A stretch of DNA of 64,000 nucleotides, taken from assembly GCF_023028225.1 (NCBI RefSeq), contig NZ_CP095482.1, positions 2,170,001 to 2,234,000 on the forward strand, written 5' to 3'. A program made the translations under genes and the position numbers. The stretch is from Halorientalis litorea. Lineage in GTDB: Archaea; Halobacteriota; Halobacteria; Halobacteriales; Haloarculaceae. Within the stretch, counting starts at the first letter, position 1; every line of letters begins with the position of its first letter. Positions 7,336-14,827 of the stretch are shown one piece after another. Below the pieces are notes generated by a model. That model was not told the DNA's origin. It was given only the letters and a program-made list of their open reading frames with translations, and searched no databases.

Positions 7336-8679
7336 TCAGCGGTAGCCGAGCGCGTCGAGCCGGTCGCCGACGCCCTCGGCCACGTCCGTCTCGTACTGGT
7401 CGGAAAAGCGCGTGTAGTCGTCCAGTTCCGTGCCGACTTCGACGCGCTCGAACTCGTCCACGACAGCCGCGATTTCGGCGGCGTCGATGCGGCCGCGGTC
7501 GGTCAACTCTGCCCGGCCCCGCACCAGCGTCTCGTACGCGTCTTCGCCCCAGCGTGCCCGCTTGCGCACCTCGTCGCCGGGCCGGTCCTCGTAGACGAGT
7601 TCGGCGGTCTTCGCGAACGGTGCGGCGTCACCGCAGAACCGCTCCGCGGCTTCCTGCATCCCCTCGTCGATGGGGTACTGGGCGGCGACCACCTGCCCGT
7701 CGTCCGCGACGAACGCCGCCCCGTCCACTGCACCCTCACCGAGGGCGTGCGTCCGAACCGCGTCCGGGAACGCCGTGAGGTGGGCGAGGCCGTCGACCCG
7801 TCGGCCCCGTCGCTGGCCCGGTGCGCGGACGAGTAGGGGGACGTGGTACATCGACTCGTGGGTCCCGATGCGGTGGGCGACGCCCGGCGGTTCCGAATCG
7901 AGTGCGGACGGTTCGCCGAAGGCCTCGCCGTGGTCGCCGGTGACGACGACCAGCGTGTCGTCTAACTGGCCCTGCGCGGCCAACCCCTCGATTACCTGCT
8001 CGGCGATGGCGTCGACCTGTCGGACTCCGCCGTCGTAGATGCTGGCGAGCAGGTCCGCAAAGCCCAGCGAGAGGTCGCCGTTGTAGAACTCCCAGTGCCA
8101 CTTGAACCCCATCTCTTCCTGTATCGCCCGCACCGCGTCGTCGCTCCACTCGTCGTACTCGGCGAGCGGTTCGTAGGGCCGGTGGGTGTCCATCAGGTTG
8201 ATGCAGGCGGCCCACTCCTCGCGGCCGTCGGTCCAGTCGAGCAGTCGGTCGGCGTAGTAGAAGCCGTTTGGCCACTCGCCCAGCGAGCCGTTCGTCTCGT
8301 ACTCCTCGGCGAAGGCGTCGGGCGTGCTCTCGGTTGTCTCGAACCCGACTTCCAGATTACACTCGTGGCCCACGAGGAAGGGGTTGTCCGTGAACAGGCC
8401 GGTGTCGTAGCCCGCGTCGGCCAGTTCCTCGAAGACGGTGTGGCCGGGGTCGAGTTCGTCGGACATCCCGAACCGGTGTGCGGGCACCTCCTGGCCCGTG
8501 AACATACTGACGTGACTCGGGACGGTCCAGTTGCTCGGTGCACGGGCCTGCGTGTAGACGGTCGCCTCCTCGGCGAACTCCTCGAGGAAGGGCGTGGTCT
8601 CCCTGCGGTAGCCCAGCAGCGAGGTACTCCGCGCCCTGAGACTGTCGGCGACCACCAGCAGGACGTTCGAGCGAGTCAT
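7336..8679 (-). CDS. Sulfatase-like hydrolase (alkaline phosphatase superfamily)
   Basis: A 447-residue enzyme with the alkaline phosphatase fold. Metal-site segments are VVADSLRA at residue 10 and VVVTGDHGEAFGE about residue 255, with a late HESMYHVPLLVRAP. In sulfatases the nucleophile is a Cys/Ser in a CxPSR motif that is matured to formylglycine; here the aligned stretch WTVPSH has Thr52, and Arg is replaced by His. It is therefore more likely a phosphodiesterase or phospho-transferase than a true sulfatase. There is no signal peptide, so it is predicted to be cytoplasmic. The substrate is unknown. Confidence 0.8.
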   Translation of the reverse strand: MTRSNVLLVVADSLRARSTSLLGYRRETTPFLEEFAEEATVYTQARAPSNWTVPSHVSMFTGQEVPAHRFGMSDELDPGHTVFEELADAGYDTGLFTDNPFLVGHECNLEVGFETTESTPDAFAEEYETNGSLGEWPNGFYYADRLLDWTDGREEWAACINLMDTHRPYEPLAEYDEWSDDAVRAIQEEMGFKWHWEFYNGDLSLGFADLLASIYDGGVRQVDAIAEQVIEGLAAQGQLDDTLVVVTGDHGEAFGEPSALDSEPPGVAHRIGTHESMYHVPLLVRAPGQRRGRRVDGLAHLTAFPDAVRTHALGEGAVDGAAFVADDGQVVAAQYPIDEGMQEAAERFCGDAAPFAKTAELVYEDRPGDEVRKRARWGEDAYETLVRGRAELTDRGRIDAAEIAAVVDEFERVEVGTELDDYTRFSDQYETDVAEGVGDRLDALGYR

Positions 8680-8731
8680 CTACGCGTCGATTGGGCTACG
8701 CGGGCTTACCGATTCGGGTTCTGTCGGTGGC

Positions 8732-9814
8732 TCACGGCGGCCGGACCGTGACCGTTCGCCCCTGCTCTGCGGCCTCGTATATCGCCGCCGTCGCCGCCAC
8801 GTCGACCAGTGCGTGGTCCCCGTCCGGGCCGATAGGCTCGTCGGCGAGCACGCGCTGGGCGAAGACGGCGAACACCTCGCGCATCTGGTCGGGCGGCGTC
8901 CACGTCGCCGTGGCCGTCTCGCCATCCGCCCGGATTCGGAGCCGGTGGGTCTCGTTCCCGAAGAACGCACCGTCGAGCGTCAGGCTCCCGTCGGTGCCGA
9001 CCACCTGCAAGTGACCGGACAGGTGGGCGTTCTGCGAGACCGAACACTGCGCGGTGGCCCCGGACGGGAACGTGAGGGTGAACGTCGCGTGTTCGTCGGG
9101 CACGGCCTCGAAGCCCTCGCTCGACGCTCGCATCGTCGCGCTCGCTCGGCGGGGGTCCTCACCCAGGAGGAACCGGGCGGTGTTCAGCGGGTAGATGCCG
9201 AGGTCCGTCACCGAGACGCCGGGGCCGACGAGACTCGGGTCGAGTCGCCACCCGCCGCCCCCGTCACCCATCTCCAGCAGTGGCTGGCTCATGTGGCCGT
9301 GGACCTGCAGTGGTCGTCCGACGACGCCATCCCGCAGACAGTCACGGAGGCGTCGCATCGCTGGGTCGGTCTGCAGGCGGTAGGCGACGAACAGGGGGAC
9401 GCCGGCGTCCGCGCAGGCGGCGACCATCGCGGCGGCGTCCTCGGGGTCGGTTGCCATCGGCTTCTCACAGCAGACTGCCTTCCCGTGGGCGGCGGCCGTC
9501 TCGACGTGGTCGCGGTGGGTCGTGTTCGGCGTGCAGACGTACACCGCGTCGTAGGAATCGACTGCGGTGCCGTCGGCGTACTCGCGGTAGGTGAGCGTCG
9601 CGTCGAGGTCCCACGCTTCGGCGGCCGTCGCACGCTTCTCGGCGGTCCCGGAGACGGCGACGGTCGGGTCACAGCCCTCGGCGGCCGCGAGCGCGGGCAG
9701 GGCGAACTCGCGGCTCCACCACCCCAACCCGACGACGGCGACGCGGAGGACTCCGTCGGTCGTCGCCGTCCACTCGCGTGCGGTCGGGTCGTCCGCGAAC
9801 TGTTCGAGTGTCAC
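8732..9814 (-). CDS. Gfo/Idh/MocA family oxidoreductase
   Basis: A 360-residue NAD(P)-dependent sugar dehydrogenase-type protein. The Rossmann fold opens with RVAVVGLGWWSREFALPAL, then VYVCTPNTTHRDHVETAAAHGKAVCCEKPMA, with the conserved EKP motif whose Lys is catalytic. The C-terminal half (GWRLDPSLVGPGVSVTDLGIYPLNTARFLLG) is the family's substrate domain. Haloarchaeal relatives include xylose dehydrogenases (Gfo6), but the substrate here is not shown. The GTG start at 9814 overlaps the trehalase stop by four bases (GTGA), so the two are coupled; a sugar derived from trehalose or glucose is a plausible substrate. Confidence 0.85.
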   Translation of the reverse strand: MTLEQFADDPTAREWTATTDGVLRVAVVGLGWWSREFALPALAAAEGCDPTVAVSGTAEKRATAAEAWDLDATLTYREYADGTAVDSYDAVYVCTPNTTHRDHVETAAAHGKAVCCEKPMATDPEDAAAMVAACADAGVPLFVAYRLQTDPAMRRLRDCLRDGVVGRPLQVHGHMSQPLLEMGDGGGGWRLDPSLVGPGVSVTDLGIYPLNTARFLLGEDPRRASATMRASSEGFEAVPDEHATFTLTFPSGATAQCSVSQNAHLSGHLQVVGTDGSLTLDGAFFGNETHRLRIRADGETATATWTPPDQMREVFAVFAQRVLADEPIGPDGDHALVDVAATAAIYEAAEQGRTVTVRPP

Positions 9815-11010
9815 GTCTCGACCCCCGTGTTCGGCCGGTAGGGGGACACGTCCCGTTCGTCGGCCCCCGCGCGGAAGGCAAGATACACCGCGCAGGTCCA
9901 CCCGAACCCCTGCTGTGTCTCGTACCGGCGGTCGCTCGTCCCGACGCCCGCATCGACCACGTCGTAGTTCTCCCAGAACACGCCCGTCTCGGCGAACACG
10001 TCCTCACAGAGGGCGAGCCACGCCTGCCGAACCCGGTCGGCGGCGTCGTCGTAGCCGTATCGGCGGAGGCCGGTGACGACTTGCCACTGGAGCGGTGCCC
10101 ACCCGTTCGGGTAGTTCCACTGTCGGTCCGGCATTCCGTAGTCGGTCCGACAGGTGACGAGGCCGCCGGGCTGCTCGAACCGGGGCAGGTTCTCGACCAA
10201 CCGCGCCGCCTGGTCGTCGCTCGCCAGTCCGGTCCACAGCGGGACGTACGCCGCGAGGCTCTCGACCGGCGAGTGCTGACCGCGCTCGAAGTCGTAGTCG
10301 AAGAAGAGTCCGGCGTCGTCGTCCCAGTGGGTCTCGACGACCCGCTCGCGGCGGGTCTCGGCGGCCTCGCGCCACGTCGCGGCGGCATCTGGGTCACCGA
10401 GGGCGTCGTGTGCGGCCGCGAGGTGTCGCTCGTACCCGTAGAGGTAGCTGTTCAGGTCGACCGGGAGGTAGTCGTTGCCCCGCCGCTGGAACCGCGGCGT
10501 GAGGTCCCAGCCAGACTCGTCTTCGGCGTGTTCGTGGTCGCCCGACTGGTCGTAGTAGCGGCTCAGTCCCGTCCCGTCGACGGCGTGTGGTGGCGTCGTC
10601 CAGTAGTCGGTGTACTCGCGCTCGACGGCCGCGACGGCGCGGGCGAGCCACGCGTCGTCGCCGGTTTCGGCGTGAACCAGCGTGACCATGGGCGCGAGGA
10701 AGGGGGGTTGTGACCGACTCGTCAGGTACGTCCGGTTGCCGTTGGGCACGAACCCGAAGCGGTCGAGGAGGGAGATGCAGTTCTCGACGATGCCCTCGGC
10801 CACGCCGATTCGGCCCAGTTCGCGGAGGCCGAGCATCGAGAAGTAGGAGTCCCAGTAGTACATCTCCTCGAAGAACTCCCGGTTGGGCGTGACGTACGGT
10901 TCCGGGAGGCCGACGAGCGTCCCCTCGTCCTCGGTCCGGCTGATGGTACACTCTTCGAGGTAGTCGGCCGCGTACTCGCGTGGTTCGGGGCGGTCGGCGT
11001 CCGTGGCCAT
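9811..11010 (-). CDS. GH37-type alpha,alpha-trehalase
   Basis: A 399-residue (alpha/alpha)6-barrel hydrolase. The trehalase signatures are recognisable: NREFFEEMYYWDSYF near residue 43 (family motif PGGRFxExYxWDxY), RQWNYPNGWAP near residue 305 (family QWDYPNGWAP), and ETQQGFGWTCAVYLAF near the end (family QxGFGWTNGV). It lacks a signal peptide and is shorter than the usual ~500-550 residues, so it is a compact cytoplasmic member. It would split trehalose to two glucoses, counteracting OtsA. MGH-type or glucoglycerate hydrolases are alternatives within the clan. Its stop overlaps the start of the oxidoreductase gene. Confidence 0.8.
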   Translation of the reverse strand: MATDADRPEPREYAADYLEECTISRTEDEGTLVGLPEPYVTPNREFFEEMYYWDSYFSMLGLRELGRIGVAEGIVENCISLLDRFGFVPNGNRTYLTSRSQPPFLAPMVTLVHAETGDDAWLARAVAAVEREYTDYWTTPPHAVDGTGLSRYYDQSGDHEHAEDESGWDLTPRFQRRGNDYLPVDLNSYLYGYERHLAAAHDALGDPDAAATWREAAETRRERVVETHWDDDAGLFFDYDFERGQHSPVESLAAYVPLWTGLASDDQAARLVENLPRFEQPGGLVTCRTDYGMPDRQWNYPNGWAPLQWQVVTGLRRYGYDDAADRVRQAWLALCEDVFAETGVFWENYDVVDAGVGTSDRRYETQQGFGWTCAVYLAFRAGADERDVSPYRPNTGVET

Positions 11011-11047
11011 CGAATCGGGAACGGCTACGGGCAGAACCGGTCTAAAC

Positions 11048-11656
11048 CTACCGTTCCCCGCGGCCCGGTCGCCGGTCCTCCTCGACGACCCGCCACGTCC
11101 CGTCGGCCCACCGGAGTTCCGTCACCGACCCCGTGGCGACGTCGTTCCCGACGAGTGCCGTCTCGATGTCCTCGTCCCTGACCGCGCCGAGGACCAGCAG
11201 AATCGGCGCGAAGTGCGTCACGACGGCGACGGTGCCGCCGGTTCCGGCGAGCGACTCGAAGGCGTCGAGGACGCGTTCCTGCACGTCACGCCAACTCTCG
11301 CCGCCGTCAGGGCGGACGGTGGCCGCGTCGTCGCTCACGCAGAGGTCGAGCCACGGGAACCGGTCCAGCAGGCTCTCGGAGGGAAGCCCTTGGAGCGCGC
11401 CCCAGTGCCGCTCGCGCCACGCGTCGGACTCGCGGACGGGTACGTCGAGCGTGTCGGCAAGCACGTCGGCCGTCTCCCGCGCCCGCCTGAGGTCGGACGT
11501 GACCAGTTCCGTCACGTCACGGTCCGCGAGCGTGTTGGCGGCGGCACGGGCCTGTGCCCGTCCGGTGGCAGTCAGTTCGACGGGTGCCCAGCCCTGCACG
11601 CGTCCCTGCTCGTTCCAGCGCGTCTCGCCGTGGCGCGTGAGGAGCACCGTCGTCAC
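11048..11656 (-). CDS. Histidine phosphatase family protein
   Basis: A 202-residue phosphoglycerate-mutase-like phosphatase. The catalytic LLTRHGETRWNEQGRVQG motif is at residues 5-22 (His9 would be phosphorylated), with SDLRRARETAD near residue 59, a WRERHWGALQGL segment and a second catalytic His in VVTHFAPI near residue 147. The family includes alpha-ribazole phosphatases and sugar phosphatases; no cobamide genes are adjacent, so no substrate is proposed. It is on the same strand as the trehalase, 37 bp upstream of it. Confidence 0.85.
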   Translation of the reverse strand: MTTVLLTRHGETRWNEQGRVQGWAPVELTATGRAQARAAANTLADRDVTELVTSDLRRARETADVLADTLDVPVRESDAWRERHWGALQGLPSESLLDRFPWLDLCVSDDAATVRPDGGESWRDVQERVLDAFESLAGTGGTVAVVTHFAPILLVLGAVRDEDIETALVGNDVATGSVTELRWADGTWRVVEEDRRPGRGER

Positions 11657-11698
11657 AATCGTCCCTGACGCGCCGACCGAAATAAGCCGCCCGGAGTC

Positions 11699-12874
11699 TC
11701 AGCCGCGTGCCCCCGTCGGGAACCGTCCGAGCGCGTACGTCACTGCGATGGCAGTCACGACGACGAGCAGTGCGGCGACGAGCGTCCGCAACACCGGGTC
11801 GAAGCCGAACCCGGCGTCGGTGAGCGTCCCGACGACGACGCTCCCCATCGCCTGCACGGCCATCATGCTCCCGCTGTAGACGGCGTAGGCACTCGCGCGG
11901 TGGCGGTCCGGGAGCGACCCGAGCAGGAGCGTGTCGACGGCCGGGAAGAGGCTGTGGACCACGTACCCGAGGGCGACGCTCACCGCCACGAGCGCGAGCA
12001 GGCCCGTCGTCGCCGTCAACAGCAGGACAGCCCCAGCGAAGCCGACGAGGACGACGAGCAAGTACGGGACGAGTGGGAGACGGTCGGCGAGACGACCGGA
12101 GACGCCGAACGCGGGCACGCCCGCCGCGAACACCACCGTCAGGAGGTTCCGGGCCATCGGCTCACCGATAGACTTGGTGGCTGTGAGGTAGGTCACGTAG
12201 AAGTTGAACAGGCCGTTCCAGACGAACCCGGCGAACCCGAGGATGGCGACGCCGGCGAGGACGATGCGGTACTGCTCGCGTGCGGCTCCGAGGAAGTCGT
12301 TGTCGGCGGTCCCCGCGCTGGGGAACTCCATCCGGCGCGCGACGAGCGTGAACGCGACTGTAGCGAGGGCGGCGACGACGGCGATGGCCTGAAACGCCGT
12401 CCGCCAGTCGCCGACGACGAGGACGGCACTGACGACGAGCGGCGCGCCCGCGGCGGCCACCTGCGAGGCCATCCCGTGGATGCCGAGTGCCTGCCCGACC
12501 CCCTCCGGAAACAGTTCGCTGATGAGCGGGTTGGCCGCGACGAAGTACGCGCCACTCGCCAGTCCGAGGGCGAACGCACCGACCAGCAACACCGGCACGG
12601 ACGGTGCGACGGCGGTGAGGACGGCCGCACCGGTCAGGAGCGTCCCGGTACCGAAGACGGCCCGCTGGCGCGAGACGCGCGTCAGGAGGTAGCCGGTCGG
12701 CACTCTGGAGAGGGCACTCCCGAGCCACGCGAGCGTCGCCAACAGACCCAGCGTCGCGGTGCTGACGGTGAGGGCGTCCCGGAGCGGTTCCAGCAGGGGC
12801 GCGAACACGACCCGCCCGAGGTTCATCAGGAAGACCATCGAACACAGCGACACGAACACGGCGCGTCGGGCCAC
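11699..12874 (-). CDS. MFS transporter
   Basis: A 391-residue membrane protein with about 12 hydrophobic helices and typical MFS loops: RVPTGYLLTRVSRQRAVFGTG between helices 2 and 3, and SGRLADRLPL in the second half. Substrate is unknown. It lies 42 bp upstream of the histidine phosphatase gene on the same strand. The N-terminus (FVSLCSMVFLMNLGRVVFAPLLEPLRDAL) starts directly in helix 1, so the ATG at 12874 is reasonable. Confidence 0.85.
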   Translation of the reverse strand: MARRAVFVSLCSMVFLMNLGRVVFAPLLEPLRDALTVSTATLGLLATLAWLGSALSRVPTGYLLTRVSRQRAVFGTGTLLTGAAVLTAVAPSVPVLLVGAFALGLASGAYFVAANPLISELFPEGVGQALGIHGMASQVAAAGAPLVVSAVLVVGDWRTAFQAIAVVAALATVAFTLVARRMEFPSAGTADNDFLGAAREQYRIVLAGVAILGFAGFVWNGLFNFYVTYLTATKSIGEPMARNLLTVVFAAGVPAFGVSGRLADRLPLVPYLLVVLVGFAGAVLLLTATTGLLALVAVSVALGYVVHSLFPAVDTLLLGSLPDRHRASAYAVYSGSMMAVQAMGSVVVGTLTDAGFGFDPVLRTLVAALLVVVTAIAVTYALGRFPTGARG

Positions 12875-12975
12875 GCTCGCCCTTCGCCGCCGCCGCCGTC
12901 AAACCTTCCGAAGCCGTCGTGCGTGTGTCATACCGTGGCGCGGGCTTTTTAAGCTCCTGTCGTGTACCGTCGTAC

Positions 12976-13146
12976 ATGGATTCCGTACGGAAGGGGCTCC
13001 GCGCCGGGGATATCGAGAAGGACACCTACGAGCGCCTCACCTGTGCGGACTGCGGTGAGGAACTCGGAACCAAGAACGACCCGGACGAACTCGGCACCGT
13101 CAGGTTCTGCCCCGGCTGTGGCAGCGAGTGGAAGAAAGTCGGCTGA
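12976..13146 (+). CDS. HVO_0758-type zinc finger micro-protein
   Basis: A 56-residue protein with two CPxCG-like pairs, CADCGEE at residue 23 and CPGCGSEW at residue 45, that should bind one zinc. Length and sequence (RKGLRxGxxEKDTYxRLxC, KNDPDE) agree with Haloferax HVO_0758, a zinc finger micro-protein reported to affect biofilm formation and swarming. An upstream in-frame ATG at 12919 is less likely because homologues start at this position. The stop abuts the convergent aldo/keto reductase gene. Confidence 0.8.
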   Translation: MDSVRKGLRAGDIEKDTYERLTCADCGEELGTKNDPDELGTVRFCPGCGSEWKKVG

Positions 13147-14235
13147 CTACTCGAAGACGGCGTCGAACGCTCCGGCACCGAGCGGTTCGAACGTCCCGGC
13201 GTCCACGTTCTCGGCCACGTGCTCCGGCGACCCCATGCCGACGAGCGAACTCGTCACGCCCGGCGCGCTCCGGGCGAAGTTGAGAGCCCGCTGTGCCCGC
13301 GTGTCCCCGTCGAGTCGCGCCTCGACGTCGCCGGGCATCTCCTCGGTCAACTGCCCCTGCATGAGTGACGCGCTCGTGAACACGTCCAGCCCCGCGTCGT
13401 TGGCGAACCACAGCGCGCTCTGTGGTCCCTCTGCCCCGTCGTGTGCCGTCACAGTGAACGCGTCGGCCATGAACACGTTGAACGGGAGTTGAATCGCCCG
13501 CAGGTGCGTGGCCGCCGTCCCCGCCGCGTCGGACGCCGCTCGTGCCCGCGCGACGATTTCCGGGAGCGACAGGTAAGCGTCGTGGTCGGAGGGTACCCTG
13601 AACGCTTCCCACGTCGCCACGCCGTAGTGTCGAATGTCCCCGGCGGCCGCCCGCTTCTCCAACCGCGTGAACGTCGCCTCTAGCTGGTCGTACACTTCGC
13701 CCCGCGATTTCGATTCGAGTTGTGTCTCGGGGTTGTGGACGTAGTAGAGGTCCACCGTGTCGAGGCCGAGGTTGTCGAGCGAGCGGTCCAACTGGTCGTC
13801 GATGTAGTCGGGGGCGATGCAGTGCTGGCCGTGAACCAACTCGTCCCGGTCCACCAGCCCCGTCTCGACGTACTCCTCGCGGACGTACCGTCCCGGGTCT
13901 GCCGGTCGCTCGCCGTCGAAGGGGACGAACCCGCCTTTCGTGGCAACGAGGATGGCCTCCCGGTCCACGTCCGCCGCGGCGAGGGCGTCCCCGACGACGC
14001 GCTCGCTCCGCTGGTTGCGGTAGTTGATTGCCGTGTCGACGACGTTGACGCCCGACGCCACCGCTCGCCCGACGGCGTCGCGGTACCCCTCGTCGGCCTC
14101 GTCGGTGGGGTCTCCGAGGTACGTCCCGATACCCACCGAGGAGACGACGCAGTTGCCGAACGCCCGGAAGTACGTGCGGGCGAACCGCTCGTGGTGGTCG
14201 TCGCGGTACGCCCACGTCGCCTCTCGTGTGGCCAT
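13147..14235 (-). CDS. Aldo/keto reductase
   Basis: A 362-residue NADP-dependent oxidoreductase with a TIM-barrel fold. Recognisable parts: SSVGIGTYLGDP at the N-terminus, GVNVVDTAINYRNQRSERVVGDAL (the catalytic Asp-Tyr region), VATKGGF, LGLDTVDLYYVHNPETQL and a C-terminal NFARSAPGVTSSLVGMGSPEHV that matches the NADP-binding end of the family. It is longer than a typical AKR (~300-330) owing to insertions around residues 90-130. ATG 14235 is preferred over 14262. Substrate unknown. Confidence 0.88.
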   Translation of the reverse strand: MATREATWAYRDDHHERFARTYFRAFGNCVVSSVGIGTYLGDPTDEADEGYRDAVGRAVASGVNVVDTAINYRNQRSERVVGDALAAADVDREAILVATKGGFVPFDGERPADPGRYVREEYVETGLVDRDELVHGQHCIAPDYIDDQLDRSLDNLGLDTVDLYYVHNPETQLESKSRGEVYDQLEATFTRLEKRAAAGDIRHYGVATWEAFRVPSDHDAYLSLPEIVARARAASDAAGTAATHLRAIQLPFNVFMADAFTVTAHDGAEGPQSALWFANDAGLDVFTSASLMQGQLTEEMPGDVEARLDGDTRAQRALNFARSAPGVTSSLVGMGSPEHVAENVDAGTFEPLGAGAFDAVFE

Positions 14236-14286
14236 GTGGCCCGTTTGGGCCGCCGCCGTCAAAACCGGGCCGGTCTCGCCGCGTGG

Positions 14287-14463
14287 TCACTCGTCGTCGG
14301 TCTCCGACTGAACCTCCGCCCACGACGACGCCCCGAAGAACGTCTGGAGTGCCATGAGAACGCCGACGTACGCCCCGAACGCTACGACGAGGGTGGGGAC
14401 GATGACGAGCAGTGCTAGCTCACCGAGCGGATTGCTACCGAACAGTTGGAGGGGAACCACCAT
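14287..14463 (-). CDS. Small membrane protein
   Basis: A 58-residue protein: a short start (MVVPLQLFGSNPLGE), a hydrophobic stretch from about residue 16 to 43 (LALLVIVPTLVVAFGAYVG continuing into VLMAL) and an acidic C-tail SETDDE. It has one long or two short membrane segments. No family recognised with confidence. A TATA-like TTTATAATT at about 14504-14511 would give a leader of roughly 15-20 bases, which favours ATG 14463 over 14508. Confidence 0.6.
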   Translation of the reverse strand: MVVPLQLFGSNPLGELALLVIVPTLVVAFGAYVGVLMALQTFFGASSWAEVQSETDDE

Positions 14464-14596
14464 GAGCACGCTACGCGGGCACAGAAAGATAATGTATACG
14501 ATTGCCAATTATAAACAAGACTCTCTCGGTCACGCGGCACGGTTGCGGGGCGGTCCCGCCAGCATCCGCCGAGTGTCGGAGACGCGAGGCGGTTTA

Positions 14597-14628
14597 CTCC
14601 GAGTCGCGGCCTCCGGCCGCACTCGGAG
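14597..14628. repeat. Hairpin A1, 14-bp stem, TCC loop
   Basis: CTCCGAGT (14597-14604), a bulged C, then GCGGCC pairs with GGCCGC and ACTCGGAG (to 14628) around a three-base TCC loop. First of six stem-loops in a row, flanked by a T-run (CGTTTTTCCC) at 14631. Confidence 0.8.
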
Positions 14629-14646
14629 GTCGTTTTTCCCCACGTT

Positions 14647-14667
14647 CACGAGAGCGGAGCTCTCGTG
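14647..14667. repeat. Hairpin A2, 9-bp stem, GGA loop
   Basis: CACGAGAGC pairs perfectly with GCTCTCGTG around the loop GGA. Confidence 0.8.
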
Positions 14668-14674
14668 CAGTCGT

Positions 14675-14695
14675 CCGAAAGGCGAGGCCTTTCGG
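14675..14695. repeat. Hairpin A3, 9-bp stem, GAG loop
   Basis: CCGAAAGGC pairs perfectly with GCCTTTCGG around the loop GAG. Confidence 0.8.
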
Positions 14696-14700
14696 GATGA

Positions 14701-14726
14701 CGAGAGACGCCGTCCGGCGTCTCTCG
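14701..14726. repeat. Hairpin A4, 11-bp stem, GTCC loop
   Basis: CGAGAGACGCC pairs perfectly with GGCGTCTCTCG around a four-base GTCC loop. Confidence 0.8.
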
Positions 14727-14735
14727 AACCACCCA

Positions 14736-14756
14736 CCAGAAATCTCCGATTTCTGG
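14736..14756. repeat. Hairpin A5, 9-bp stem, TCC loop
   Basis: CCAGAAATC pairs perfectly with GATTTCTGG around a TCC loop; it is more AT-rich than its neighbours. Confidence 0.8.
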
Positions 14757-14785
14757 GGACGTTTTTGCAGTCGGGGGTGCCCGCA

Positions 14786-14800
14786 GGCGGCGAAGCCGCC
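14786..14800. repeat. Hairpin A6, 6-bp core stem, GAA loop
   Basis: GGCGGC pairs with GCCGCC around GAA. Outer bases (GGGTG at 14775-14779 and CACCC after the hairpin) can extend it as an imperfect stem. It sits about 27 bp beyond the 3' end of the DHH gene. Confidence 0.65.
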
Positions 14801-14827
14801 GAGGACACACCCGGCTGTAAAAAGTGG

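Larger units (their letters stand above)
14464..14827. other. 364-bp intergenic region holding a hairpin cluster
   Basis: No convincing gene lies here. The 14464-14520 part holds the promoter of the small membrane protein. From 14597 to 14800 the DNA is a run of separate inverted repeats (listed individually). On the minus strand the region starts right after the DHH gene stop with CCACTTTTTAC, a T-run that could end transcription. Short open frames crossing the hairpins are artefacts of their base composition. Confidence 0.7.

Noticed and set aside
4999-7836. A 945-codon open frame on the plus strand
   Set aside because: It runs antisense through otsA, folA and the start of the sulfatase-fold gene, all of which have clear motifs. 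Long antisense frames are expected in DNA with GC-rich third positions.
8813-9841. A 342-codon plus-strand frame antisense to the oxidoreductase
   Set aside because: The minus-strand gene has a full Rossmann and EKP motif and a translational overlap with the trehalase; the antisense frame is a shadow.
14597-14800. Hairpin region as a CRISPR array
   Set aside because: The stems have unrelated sequences, there is no repeated unit with spacers of constant length, and no cas genes are present.
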